Positions 18,525 through 27,163 of a stretch of DNA of 64,000 bases are shown here, piece by piece. The translations under genes were made by a program, and so were the position numbers. Position 1 is the first letter of the stretch. Each line of letters begins with the position of its first letter. Below the pieces are notes generated by a model that searched no databases, was not told the origin of the DNA, and saw only the letters and a program-made list of their open reading frames with translations. Location of the stretch: NCBI GenBank assembly GCA_016218665.1, contig JACRDI010000019.1:62001-126000 (forward strand), in the 5' to 3' direction. Source of the DNA: Desulfovibrio sp. Its GTDB lineage: Bacteria; Desulfobacterota; Desulfovibrionia; Desulfovibrionales; Desulfovibrionaceae.

Positions 18525-19826
18525 ATGTCCGACACCGCCCGCTTCATTCCCAAGCTCTCCGCAGACGAGATGGCCCACATCCAGCTCGAAGGCCTCCAGT
18601 GGACCGTGGCCCACGCCCATGCGGGCAGCCCCTTCTACCGCGCCCGCCTGGAAGAGCAGGGCGTGGCCCCGGGCGACATAAAGAGCTTGTCGGACATCAC
18701 CAAACTGCCCTTCACCACGGCCCACGACCTGCAGGCCGGGTACCCGCTGCCGCTGCTCTCCGTGCCGGAGGAGCGCGTGGTGCGCATCCACGGTTCCAGC
18801 GGCACCACGGGCAAGCGCAAGATCCTGTCCTACACCCAGAAGGACATCGACGACTGGGCCAACATGTTCGCCCGCTGCTACGAGATGGCCGGGCTGACGA
18901 CCCTGGACCGCGTGCAGATCTGCGTGGGCTACGGCCTGTGGACGGCCGGCGCGGGCTTCCAGCTCGGCTGCGAGCGCTTCGGGGCCATGGCCCTGCCCGT
19001 GGGCCCCGGCATGCTGGACATCCAGCTGCAGATGCTCACCGACCTGGGCTCCACCTGCCTGTGCTCCACCGCCAGCATGGCCCTGCTGCTGGGCGAGGAA
19101 GTGGAAAAACAGAACCTGCGCGGCAAGATCAAGCTCAAGCGCTCCATCTTCGGGGCCGAGGCCCACACGAGGAAGATGCGCCAGCGCTTCGAGGAGGCCC
19201 TCGGCCTTGAGCACAGCTTCGACATCTCCGGCATGACCGAGATCTACGGCCCCGGCGCGGGCATCGAGTGCGAGGCCCACCAGGGCATCCACTACTGGGG
19301 CGACCTGTACCTGCTCGAAATCATCGACCCCGAGACCCTTGAGCCCGTGGCCCCCGGCGAGTTGGGCGAGATGGTCATCACCAGCCTGCGGAAAGAGGCC
19401 AGCCCGCTCATCCGCTACCGCACCCGCGACATGACCCGGCTCATCCCCGGCGCGTGCCCCTGCGGCTGCTCCATGCCCCGGCACGAGCGCATCCAGGGCC
19501 GCAGCGACGACATGATCATCTTCCGCGGGGTGAACATCTACCCCGGCCAGATCGCCGCCGTGCTGGAGAAGCACGCCGAGCTGAACAGCGAGTACCAGAT
19601 CGAGCTCTCCCGCGTGGACGGCCTGGACCACATGGTGGTGCGCGTGGAGAAGCGCCCCGGCGCTTCCGTCACCTGCGAGTGCGCCGACAACCTGGGCAAT
19701 GCCGTGGCCGAGGACATCCGCAACCAGATTCTGGTGCGCAGCAAGGTGGAGGTGCTGGAGGCCGGCACCCTGCCGCGCAGCTTCGCCAAGACCAAGCGCG
19801 TCATCGATTCCCGCGACAAGGACTAG
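18525..19826 (+). CDS. Phenylacetate-CoA ligase-like AMP-forming acyl-CoA ligase
   Basis: A 433-residue ANL-superfamily ligase of the PaaK type, which adenylates an aryl or other carboxylic acid and transfers it to CoA. The phosphate loop is IHGSSGTTGKRK (about 88-99), with SGMTEIYGPG and the hinge region RSDDMIIFRGVNIYPGQI. The C-terminal mini-domain ends in LPRSFAKTKRVIDSRDK. In strict anaerobes such genes often act on aromatic or indole-type acids, but the substrate here is not defined. The ATG at 18525 follows AGAGGAAG. The next gene starts 93 bases downstream. Confidence 0.9.
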   Translation: MSDTARFIPKLSADEMAHIQLEGLQWTVAHAHAGSPFYRARLEEQGVAPGDIKSLSDITKLPFTTAHDLQAGYPLPLLSVPEERVVRIHGSSGTTGKRKILSYTQKDIDDWANMFARCYEMAGLTTLDRVQICVGYGLWTAGAGFQLGCERFGAMALPVGPGMLDIQLQMLTDLGSTCLCSTASMALLLGEEVEKQNLRGKIKLKRSIFGAEAHTRKMRQRFEEALGLEHSFDISGMTEIYGPGAGIECEAHQGIHYWGDLYLLEIIDPETLEPVAPGELGEMVITSLRKEASPLIRYRTRDMTRLIPGACPCGCSMPRHERIQGRSDDMIIFRGVNIYPGQIAAVLEKHAELNSEYQIELSRVDGLDHMVVRVEKRPGASVTCECADNLGNAVAEDIRNQILVRSKVEVLEAGTLPRSFAKTKRVIDSRDKD

Positions 19827-19919
19827 GAAGGACTAGGCGCGGCCTGCGCGTCCCGACCCGAGGGGATCTGAAGGGGCCAGAACGGACCAGGACGGACCCG
19901 AAAGGGAAAGGAGGGCGGC

Positions 19920-21497
19920 ATGCCGAGCCTGACCAACGCAACGGACCGGCACGTGGTCATCGACAAACGGGCCGGGCAGTACCTGTGCTTCCCGGACGTG
20001 TGCCTGGCCGACGACGGCGCCCTCATCTGCGCGTACAACGAGTTCGACCAGCACGTGGCCACGCGGCGCCGGCTGCTCCTTACGGAAAGCCGCGACCAGG
20101 GCCGCACCTGGAGCCGGCGGCGCATGCCCTGGGCGGGCGATTCCCACTGCCCGCGCCTGGCGAAGCTCGCCGACGGCACGCTCCTCATCACCGACGACGC
20201 CGGGCCCACCCTCCTGTGGAGCACGGACAACGGCCGCACCTGGGCCGACCAGCCGGGCACGGGCCTGGGCCACGGGCTCATCGACCGCGTGCAGGAGCTG
20301 AAGCCGGGCGTGCTCTTCACCACCGGGCACCTGCACCGGGGCAGCCAGATCCGGCACAAGATCCGCCAGGCCCCGACCGAGCAGATGGCCTACGTCTCCC
20401 GCAACCAGGGCCGCAGTTTCGAGGCCTTTTCCGTCATCGCCAACGAGAAATGCCTGGTGCTCTGCGAGGCCTCGGTCATCCGCCTGCCTGCTCCCGTGCT
20501 GGAGGACGGCGAGGGCGCCCCGCCGCGCCTGCTGGCCCTCATGCGCGAGAACTCCTTCGTGGGCGAGCCCATGTACGCCAGCGTGAGCCTGGACGGCGGC
20601 GCCAACTGGAGCGCGCCTGCGCCCACGCCGCTCATCGGCCACCGGCCCACCTTAAGCTGGACGCGTTCGGGCAGGCTGCTCGTCACCTACCGCGACGTGG
20701 GCGCGGACCCCGGCACCAAGGCCTGGCTGGGCAGCCTCGACGAGCTGTGCTCGGACTTCGCCGTGCACGGGCTGCACCCTCAGGCCGGCAGCGCGGTCCT
20801 GACGCCCGACGGCCTGCTGGTGCAAAGCCCGGAAGGCCCGGACTCCCTGGTGCGCTATTTCCTGCGCCCCCTCACCGATCCCGAGCGCGCCCGCGCCGAG
20901 TTCGAGGCCGAGGTGCACGTGCTCCACGCTGACGTGAACGGCTGCGGCATCCGCCTGGGCCTGTGGTGGAAGCTCTACCCGGACTGCATCATGCCCGAGG
21001 CCGAAGGGGCCGGAGCCTTCGCCTGGAGCCCGGAGCGGCCGCACAAGGTGCGCATCGTGTACGAGCCCGGCCTGTGCCGCCTTTTCGTTGACGGCGAGCC
21101 CTGCGGCGAGTATCCCGTCGACCCGCTGGCCGGCGACACGCGGCCCATCCTCGTGGGCGCGGTCTCCCGCAAGGAGGAGAACGGCTGCGAGGCGCTCTGG
21201 AAGAGCCTGTCGCTCTCCACCTGGGAGCCGGGGCTGGACCGCGAGTACTCCTGGCGCTGGGACCACACCAAGGGCCTGCCCGACGCCTGGATCGGCACCC
21301 GCGTGCTGGAGCTCAAGAACGACCGCAAGGCCAGCCCGCCGGACTTCGGCTATTCCGGATGGGTGGAGCTGGACGACGGCGAGTTCTTCTGCGCCTACCA
21401 TCACGGCGGCGGCGACGAGCCCGGCTACGAACCCGGCCTGAGCGCCTGGGTCATGGGCACGCGCTTTTGCGAAAACGATTTCGGAAGCCAAGCGTGA
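19920..21497 (+). CDS. Sialidase-fold (BNR/Asp-box) protein, cytoplasmic
   Basis: A 525-residue protein with at least four Asp-box motifs of the six-bladed sialidase propeller: SRDQGRTW, STDNGRTW, SRNQGRSF and SLDGGANW. A region around residues 310-440 (VHVLHADVNGCGIRLGLWW, VRIVYEPGLCRLFVDGEP) looks like a concanavalin/laminin-G type insertion between blades, and the last 70 residues return to propeller-type sequence. There is no signal peptide, unusual for a glycan hydrolase. Catalytic sialidase residues cannot be confirmed. A role on internal glycoconjugates or as a non-catalytic propeller is possible. Confidence 0.75.
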   Translation: MPSLTNATDRHVVIDKRAGQYLCFPDVCLADDGALICAYNEFDQHVATRRRLLLTESRDQGRTWSRRRMPWAGDSHCPRLAKLADGTLLITDDAGPTLLWSTDNGRTWADQPGTGLGHGLIDRVQELKPGVLFTTGHLHRGSQIRHKIRQAPTEQMAYVSRNQGRSFEAFSVIANEKCLVLCEASVIRLPAPVLEDGEGAPPRLLALMRENSFVGEPMYASVSLDGGANWSAPAPTPLIGHRPTLSWTRSGRLLVTYRDVGADPGTKAWLGSLDELCSDFAVHGLHPQAGSAVLTPDGLLVQSPEGPDSLVRYFLRPLTDPERARAEFEAEVHVLHADVNGCGIRLGLWWKLYPDCIMPEAEGAGAFAWSPERPHKVRIVYEPGLCRLFVDGEPCGEYPVDPLAGDTRPILVGAVSRKEENGCEALWKSLSLSTWEPGLDREYSWRWDHTKGLPDAWIGTRVLELKNDRKASPPDFGYSGWVELDDGEFFCAYHHGGGDEPGYEPGLSAWVMGTRFCENDFGSQA

Positions 21498-21509
21498 GAG
21501 GGTAGCGCA

Positions 21510-21923
21510 ATGTGGGACTCTGAAACGTTTCGCTTGCTCATACCCGCTCTTGTTGTCGTCGTTGGCTGGATTGTTGGGCATAAATTTAATGTTGAACGTG
21601 ATAGGGTTTCAAAGCGTCATGACTTAAGAATTAAATACTTGATCGACGCGTATCGGCGGCTTGAGTCTGCAGCACTTCGGCCTGAGCAAGATTTTGAACA
21701 TAAGCTGAACTTTGAATCCGCAATTGCTGATATCCAGCTACTCGGAGATCAATCTCAGATTAAAGAACTTTTCAGTTTTCTTGAAGCTTATAAAAAGAAT
21801 GACGGTTCTGCATTGATTGATCCTCTTCTCGAAGCTCTACGAAACGAACTAAGAACTGAACTTGGACTTAATGATGCACCACATAAAATTATCGTCTTTA
21901 GATTCACACCTTCAGGCAAATGA
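21510..21923 (+). CDS. AT-rich hypothetical protein with N-terminal membrane anchor
   Basis: A 137-residue protein. Residues 8-24 (RLLIPALVVVVGWIVGH) form one transmembrane helix, followed by a basic, coiled, helical cytoplasmic part (RIKYLIDAYRRLESAAL). Its codon use is far more A/T-rich than that of its neighbours, which indicates recent transfer. Similar small membrane proteins occur scattered in many genomes near defence or mobile genes, without known function. It starts 12 bases after the sialidase-fold gene with GAGGG upstream. Confidence 0.7.
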   Translation: MWDSETFRLLIPALVVVVGWIVGHKFNVERDRVSKRHDLRIKYLIDAYRRLESAALRPEQDFEHKLNFESAIADIQLLGDQSQIKELFSFLEAYKKNDGSALIDPLLEALRNELRTELGLNDAPHKIIVFRFTPSGK

Positions 21924-21972
21924 TGGGAATTACTGCTGGCGACTGTCGGCTCTATAACATGCTGGTTGTGTA

Positions 21973-22929
21973 ATGAATATTTCTGTCCTCACCCCCGAGT
22001 GGCCGGAATACGAGCTGCTCGATTCCGGCGACAGCCGCAAGCTGGAGCGCTTCGGCACGTACTTCATCGTGCGCCACGAGCCCAAGGCCTGGTGGCGGCC
22101 CGCATGGCCGGAGCGCGAGTGGGCCCGCGCCCACGCCAGCCAGGACGAGGAGGGCAGGCTGACCATCGGCAGGAAGCTGCCCGCCACCTGGCCGCTTACC
22201 CTTGACCTGGCCCCTGATCTGGGCTCTGGCGCAAAGGGCAAGCCCCTGGCCGTGACGCTGGAAGCCCGCGTGAGCGAGACCTCCCGGCACATAGGCCTGT
22301 TCCCGGAGCAGGCCCCGCACTGGCGGCTCATCGCCAAACTGGGACGTGAGCTTGCTGCCGGGGCCAAGCCTGTCGCCAAATCCGGCGCACAATCGGGAGA
22401 CCCCAGGCCGCGCCTGCTGAACCTCTTCGGCTACACCGGGGCCGCAAGCCTTGCCGCCCAGGCCGCGGGCTTCGCCGCCACCCACGTGGACGCCTCGCGC
22501 CCGGCCATCGCCTGGGCCAAGCGCAACCAGGAGCTGTCCGGCCTTTCGGACACCCCCGTGCGCTTCCTGCTCGACGACGTGGTGAAGTTCGTGCAGCGCG
22601 AGAAGCGCCGCGGCAACCGCTACGAGGCCATCCTGCTCGATCCGCCGTCCTTCGGCCGCGGGCCCAACCGCGAGGTCTGGAAGGTGGAGGGCATGATCCG
22701 CGACCTTCTGTGCGACTGCCGCGAGCTGCTCTCGGACAACGCCCGGCTGCTCCTGCTCACCATGTACAACATCGAGGCCTCGGCGCTCATGCTGGGCAAC
22801 CTCATGGACGACGTGCTGCGTGGCCTGCCGGGCACCGTCACCGTGGGCGAGCTGGCCGTGCCGCACACAGCGCCCGGGGCGGAGAAGCGCTTCCTGCCGC
22901 GCTCGCTGTTCGCGCGCTGGGAGCGGTAG
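21973..22929 (+). CDS. SAM-dependent rRNA/RNA methyltransferase (RlmI/RlmK-like)
   Basis: A 318-residue class I methyltransferase. The N-terminal part is a short beta-rich domain (PEYELLDSGDSRKLERFG, ARVSETSRHIGLFPEQA) without the usual PUA domain of RlmI. SAM motif I is LLNLFGYTGAASLAA (about residue 139), the acidic loop THVDASRPAIAWAKRNQ follows, and the catalytic-type motif ILLDPPSFGRGP lies near residue 216. These match 5-methylcytosine 23S rRNA methyltransferases of the RlmI/RlmKL group. The exact site modified is not known. Confidence 0.85.
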   Translation: MNISVLTPEWPEYELLDSGDSRKLERFGTYFIVRHEPKAWWRPAWPEREWARAHASQDEEGRLTIGRKLPATWPLTLDLAPDLGSGAKGKPLAVTLEARVSETSRHIGLFPEQAPHWRLIAKLGRELAAGAKPVAKSGAQSGDPRPRLLNLFGYTGAASLAAQAAGFAATHVDASRPAIAWAKRNQELSGLSDTPVRFLLDDVVKFVQREKRRGNRYEAILLDPPSFGRGPNREVWKVEGMIRDLLCDCRELLSDNARLLLLTMYNIEASALMLGNLMDDVLRGLPGTVTVGELAVPHTAPGAEKRFLPRSLFARWER

Positions 22930-23070
22930 GAGAAGCGGGGACTCAGCCCCTTGGCCCCCGCCAGGGAGCATTCGCTCGGAGGATATGCATCCCCTGGACC
23001 CGCAACGGTTTTTGCATCGGAAGGTGTACGCACAGCCTGGTTCCCCCCCCTTTTACTTTTGGAGAGAACG

Positions 23071-23451
23071 ATGATTACCAGCACCAGCCAGCCCGAAAAG
23101 TACCTGGCCCGTTTCACCGATGGCGCCCACGAGGCCCTGGCCGACACCACGCCGGAATACGGCGGCAAGTCCGCCGGGTTCAAGCCCGTGGACCTGCTGG
23201 AAGCGGCCCTGGCCAACTGCGTCACCATGGTGGTGCGCATCGCGGCGGACAAGCGCAACATCCCGCTTGAGGGCGTGGAGGTCCAGGTGACGCTGAACCG
23301 CGAGAACAAGGACGAGAGCGTGTTCGAGTACAAGATTGACCTGCGCGGACAGCTTACGGACGACCAGAAGGCCACCCTGCTGCGCGCGGCCTCCGGCTGT
23401 CCGGTGAAGAAGATCCTTGGCGGCGCTGTGTCGTTCAAGGACGTGGGCTAG
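23071..23451 (+). CDS. OsmC family protein
   Basis: A 126-residue OsmC-type protein. Members reduce organic hydroperoxides with a Cys pair. Here the cysteines are in ALANCVTMVVRIAAD and ASGCPVKKIL, matching the usual pair in position. It may be a peroxidase or an OsmC-like protein of unknown substrate. The start at 23071 was chosen because GGAGAG precedes it and the upstream frame is not conserved. It stands alone, followed by hairpin-rich intergenic DNA. Confidence 0.88.
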   Translation: MITSTSQPEKYLARFTDGAHEALADTTPEYGGKSAGFKPVDLLEAALANCVTMVVRIAADKRNIPLEGVEVQVTLNRENKDESVFEYKIDLRGQLTDDQKATLLRAASGCPVKKILGGAVSFKDVG

Positions 23452-23838
23452 GGCCGAAAAAACCGCTTTTCCGGGGGAGCGCTTCTTCCCGGAGCCCCTC
23501 ATGCGCCAGCGTTTCCTGTGGCGGTCGCCGCCGTAGAAAGCGCTGGCGAAAAATGAAGATGGGGCCATTCTCTCGCAACGGCCCCTTCCGTCGCAAAGGT
23601 CCGTCCGGCGGTCTTGCGGCTGGCGCAGCCGGGCGCAAGATCGCCGGCACAGGGATTCCAAAGGGCGCATGCCCTTTGGCGGGGAGCAGGAAAGAAATAT
23701 CTTACCCCGAAGCGACACAGACTTCATCAGTAAATTCTGATGATTGTCGCCTCGGGCTTCGCCGGGCCCCGATCAAATTTTGCATGACCCCCGAAAAAGT
23801 CCTGGCGTGATTTGAAAGCGCAGTCGCAAAGTGTTCTT
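23452..23838. other. Hairpin-rich intergenic region at the left edge of the mobile island
   Basis: There is no supported gene. Three inverted repeats are visible: a long imperfect stem at 23503-23548 (CGCCAGCG/CGCTGGCG arms with an inner GGCGG/CCGCC), a 9-bp stem CCAAAGGGC/GCCCTTTGG at 23658-23679, and TCATCAG/CTGATGA at 23724-23743. The last lies 95 bases before the recombinase start and could be an operator or part of an attachment site. A host/element junction probably lies in this stretch, but no target duplication could be defined. Confidence 0.5.
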
Positions 23839-26088
23839 ATGAAAACTACAAACCTCACCCCACCCGCAGCGTCACAGGCGTATATCTACATCAGACTCTC
23901 GTCGCAAGCGCAAGCTTGGGGCGACGGCGAGCGGAGGCAGCACGACGCTGCACTGCGATTCGTCGAAACCCACAGCCTGCCGGTGGCCGAAACCATGCAG
24001 GACATCGGTGTCTCCGCATTCCGCGGCGACAACGCCGTGACAGGAGAACTTGGCCGTTTTTTGCAGCGTATCGAGAACGGTGAAATCCCACCGGGTTCCG
24101 TGCTCGTTGCCGAATCCTTGGACCGTCTGACCCGTAATAGGGTGAACCAGGCGCTGCTGTTGCTTCTGAACATCACGCAGCACGACGTCAAAATCGGCCT
24201 CACCGCACAGAACGTGATCCTCGACCTCGCCTCGTACGCAACGTTTTTCCCGATCCTGGCGGACATGATGCGCTCGAACAGCGAGAGCGAGCACAAGTCA
24301 TTCAGATCGCGCGCGAATTGGGAAACGAAGCGCAAGAAGGCGAAAGAAGGCATTGTCGTGACGAGCCAAGTTCCGCGTTGGCTCGAAGTTCGTGACGGCA
24401 AGATTCATGTGATCGAAGAACGCGCGCAGCTCGTGCGCCGCATCTTCGACATGTATGTACAGGGATACGGGCGCGGCGTCATCGCCAATACGCTTATCAA
24501 GGAAAATATCCCGGCCTGGAACACGCGCAAGCCCGTCTGGCACAGAAGCTATATTGAAAAACTTCTGTGCAATCGTGCGGTTGTTGGAGACTACGTTGCG
24601 GAGTTCAAGACCGAGGAGGGCGGAAAGGCGCAGGAAGTCATCGCCGGATACTACCCCGAAATCGTCGACCCGGCGTTATTCGCGCGCGTTCAGGACATGG
24701 CGTTCCTGCGTCGCAAAGGCCAGCGTGGCCGCAAGGGCAAAAAGTATGCGAATCTCTTCCAGAAATTGGCCCGCTGCTCGGTGTGCGGCGGGACCATGGG
24801 GTACCACAACTGCGTCCATGACACCTCCCGCAAGAGCGGCGTCCGGCCTTGGGCGCACTACCTGACGTGCAACTCCGCCCGTGTGGGTCATGGCTGCTCA
24901 AATCGTCGGTATTTCAACTACCTGCATCTCGAAAACTTCGTGCTCTCCGGGACCATCGACGACCTCGACATCGCCGCCGCCGTCGGCATTCACAGCGCGG
25001 CACTCAAACAGCACACAGACCGCATCGCCTCGCTTGAAGCGCAGCTGGAGCATGCGGACGCCAAGATTCAGAAGCATGTTGCGCTGCTGGCGGACGACGA
25101 CCTCGCGGAACTTGAGGAACTTGGGCAGCAGCTTGCCGAGCTGAAGCGCAAGCGTGTCGCGCTACGCACGGAACTCATGAAAGCTCGCGCGGAGGCGACG
25201 GCAGCGCGCCAGGCTGCGGAGGACTCGACGCAGTTTCGTGAACGTTCCGAGGCTGGTGCGCTTGCGCCCGATACCGGCTTGCCTGCCTACGTCGACATGT
25301 CGGACGAAGCGGTCTATGCGCGGCGCGCGCGCATCGCGATGCAGATGCGCAGCGTCGTCGAGTCCATCACCTGCAGCCCGGACCAGGGCGTCAAGATCGT
25401 AATGAAGACCGGCACGACGTACGAGCTCATCGACCGGGAATGGATATGCACGAAACAAGGCCCGCTCACACCGGCAGGAAAGCCTTCTGTTTTCCGGGCG
25501 TTCATCGGCCGCGCCACCTGGCAGCTCGGACAGATGGAAGAGTCAGACACCAAAGGACATGAGGATGGAGCAGGTGCCTGTTCCGGACGTTCCTGCGGAT
25601 CCACCGGGGGCAAGCGGCGCCGGGCCGCTAAAAGCAAAAGGCCCCGGAGCGCTGCCACCCCGGAGCCTCACGAACTTTGCCGGAAAATGCCAAGTCTACT
25701 CGGCCGGGACCGGGTCCATCCACTGCTCAAAGAACGGACGCAGGAACATGTGCTCGGCGCTGACGCGCTTGCCGGACCGGCTCACGCCGTTCTTCCAGAT
25801 GACGGTGTCCTGGACGAGGCCAGACTTGAGCGACAGAACTTCGCTGCCGGGATTCTTGCCAAGAAACCGCAAGACGAGGTCCGGCGTGACTCGGATGTGC
25901 TCGCGCTTGGGGAACATGGCTTCCATACGTTCAGCGGACCGCTTTGCCTCCTCATCCGGAGCCTCAGGCAGCCAGTCCGGCCAGATGGCGGCGTTCCGGC
26001 GCACGAAGCGCTCGGCGAGCGCGTCGGGGTAGGCGGCAACGAGGATGACGCCGGCGGAGCTTGCGAACGAAAGGATCGCGCTGGATGA
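23839..26088 (+). CDS. Large serine recombinase (site-specific integrase/resolvase)
   Basis: Catalyses integration and excision of mobile DNA. The N-terminal resolvase domain has AYIYIRLSSQAQ (catalytic Ser about residue 21) and VAESLDRLTRNRVNQ. The recombinase domain follows (IFDMYVQGYGRGVIANTLIKE), then a zinc ribbon (CSVCGG with CNSARVGHGC) and a long coiled coil (about 370-460). The start is uncertain: TTG at 23812 or ATG at 23839, neither with a strong ribosome-binding site. The frame runs to 26088, but the last 130 or so residues overlap the minus-strand gene below and look non-conserved. The true end may be near 25630, with the stop lost by frameshift. Confidence 0.85.
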   Translation: MKTTNLTPPAASQAYIYIRLSSQAQAWGDGERRQHDAALRFVETHSLPVAETMQDIGVSAFRGDNAVTGELGRFLQRIENGEIPPGSVLVAESLDRLTRNRVNQALLLLLNITQHDVKIGLTAQNVILDLASYATFFPILADMMRSNSESEHKSFRSRANWETKRKKAKEGIVVTSQVPRWLEVRDGKIHVIEERAQLVRRIFDMYVQGYGRGVIANTLIKENIPAWNTRKPVWHRSYIEKLLCNRAVVGDYVAEFKTEEGGKAQEVIAGYYPEIVDPALFARVQDMAFLRRKGQRGRKGKKYANLFQKLARCSVCGGTMGYHNCVHDTSRKSGVRPWAHYLTCNSARVGHGCSNRRYFNYLHLENFVLSGTIDDLDIAAAVGIHSAALKQHTDRIASLEAQLEHADAKIQKHVALLADDDLAELEELGQQLAELKRKRVALRTELMKARAEATAARQAAEDSTQFRERSEAGALAPDTGLPAYVDMSDEAVYARRARIAMQMRSVVESITCSPDQGVKIVMKTGTTYELIDREWICTKQGPLTPAGKPSVFRAFIGRATWQLGQMEESDTKGHEDGAGACSGRSCGSTGGKRRRAAKSKRPRSAATPEPHELCRKMPSLLGRDRVHPLLKERTQEHVLGADALAGPAHAVLPDDGVLDEARLERQNFAAGILAKKPQDEVRRDSDVLALGEHGFHTFSGPLCLLIRSLRQPVRPDGGVPAHEALGERVGVGGNEDDAGGACERKDRAG
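25630..25667 (-). terminator. Terminator of the minus-strand island group
   Basis: On the minus strand GGCTCCGG pairs (one mismatch) with CCGGGGCC and is followed by TTTTGCTTTT. It lies about 30 bases after the stop of the gene ending at 25696. It also sits inside the open frame of the recombinase, which supports the view that the recombinase tail there is read-through. Confidence 0.65.
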
Positions 26089-26595
26089 GTTCCGCGCGAA
26101 ATCGCCGTTCGACCACAACAAACCAACCGCACGGAACGGCGGCTTGAGCGGGTCCACGGAAGGGACGAGCATGCCGTGCGTGGTGGCCAGCCGGGCCACC
26201 ACGTCGCCGTTCGGCGTCGGCCAGGCGCTGTAGTTGTCCATTCCATCAGCGAGCCGGAGCGACCTGTAGTCGAACAGCGTCCAAGCCGTCGTCATGTCGA
26301 AGTTCGGCATGGTGGCTCCTTCGAGCGTCCGCGCAATTGCTTCGCCTCGCGTCAAGTCACGGGCGTTGGCGATGCTGCGCGTCTGCAGCCGCAGGTTGTC
26401 GCGCACGGCAGTCCGGAACACGCGACCCTGGCGGTCGAGGCAGCCGACGAGCCGCACCTGGTCGTCGATGTCGACCACGAGCCAGCGGGTTTGCACCGCC
26501 CGGCAGGGCGCGCCGGTGCGGCGGGACAAGGCTGGAACGATTACGCCATGGGAGAGGGTGAGCAGAAGCCGCCTGGGCGAAGGCTGGTGGACCAT
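25696..26595 (-). CDS. Hypothetical mobile-island protein
   Basis: A 299-residue protein that I do not recognise. The start at 26595 has AGGAG eight bases upstream; the longer open frame upstream is not supported. The N-terminal part (MVHQPSPRRLLLTLSHGVIV, then WLVVDIDDQVRLVGCLDRQ) looks beta-rich, and the middle has MTTAWTLFDYRSLRLADGMD. A C-terminal region ends LRPFFEQWMDPVPAE. No signal peptide or membrane segment is seen. It is the last gene of the minus-strand island group and overlaps the recombinase frame antisense. Confidence 0.65.
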   Translation of the reverse strand: MVHQPSPRRLLLTLSHGVIVPALSRRTGAPCRAVQTRWLVVDIDDQVRLVGCLDRQGRVFRTAVRDNLRLQTRSIANARDLTRGEAIARTLEGATMPNFDMTTAWTLFDYRSLRLADGMDNYSAWPTPNGDVVARLATTHGMLVPSVDPLKPPFRAVGLLWSNGDFARNSSSAILSFASSAGVILVAAYPDALAERFVRRNAAIWPDWLPEAPDEEAKRSAERMEAMFPKREHIRVTPDLVLRFLGKNPGSEVLSLKSGLVQDTVIWKNGVSRSGKRVSAEHMFLRPFFEQWMDPVPAE

Positions 26596-26699
26596 GATGC
26601 TTCTCCTGGTTGCGGGTGAAAAGGGATCATGATCTCCCAGAACTCGCTCGAGAAGTCGACCCAGAGGATCTGATATTCGAAGTTCTTGCCGCCTGGCAT
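26541..26699 (-). CDS. Possible 52-residue small protein overlapping the next start
   Basis: A short frame on the minus strand beginning MPGGKNFEYQILWVDFSS and continuing EFWEIMIPFHPQPGE. It precedes and overlaps the start of the 299-residue gene by about 55 bases, in a different frame. The composition (aromatic, acidic) looks protein-like, but the ribosome-binding site is weak. It may be a real small gene, a leader peptide, or chance. Confidence 0.25.
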   Translation of the reverse strand: MPGGKNFEYQILWVDFSSEFWEIMIPFHPQPGEASWSTSLRPGGFCSPSPMA

Positions 26700-26849
26700 C
26701 CCTGGCAATTTTGAGGCATCTCAAATTTATTTCACGCGATTTTAGGATGTTGCAGCACGCGAACGGAGGGCAAACCACCCCATCACTCCAAACCTCGAAA
26801 AGCGAGCGGGAGCTTGCGTTCCCCATGCGCACGGCGCAGCAGCGGCGCG

Positions 26850-27146
26850 TCAGGCATCGAAACATGCGGAAGGGCCTGCTCGGCCTGGCAAGGCGGTTGG
26901 CGGCGGCAGCCCGGACTGCATGCCCGGCGTGCGGCGCCAGCGCTTGCGCGGAGGATGGGGGAGGCGACGGTGACATGTGGTCGGGGGGAAAACCACACGG
27001 CCTTCGAAAGCACGGTCGGGGCGGAGAGTCGCCAGGAAATCAAGCGTCAGGGCGCGCCACAGGGTGAAGGCCACGGCGAAGAGCGCCAGCAGCGCAAAAA
27101 ACGCGAGAAGAAGAACAAGGAGGCCGAATACGGAGAATGACGGCAT
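26850..27146 (-). CDS. Possible small membrane protein in the island
   Basis: A 98-residue frame whose residues 6-32 (VFGLLVLLLAFFALLALFAV) form a strong membrane helix, followed by an Arg/Pro-rich tail. It starts 17 bases after the stop of the preceding minus-strand gene, which fits an operon, but no clear ribosome-binding site is seen and the tail is low in information. The gene call is uncertain. Confidence 0.4.
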   Translation of the reverse strand: MPSFSVFGLLVLLLAFFALLALFAVAFTLWRALTLDFLATLRPDRAFEGRVVFPPTTCHRRLPHPPRKRWRRTPGMQSGLPPPTALPGRAGPSACFDA

Positions 27147-27163
27147 CGGGCCGACCGGACGGA

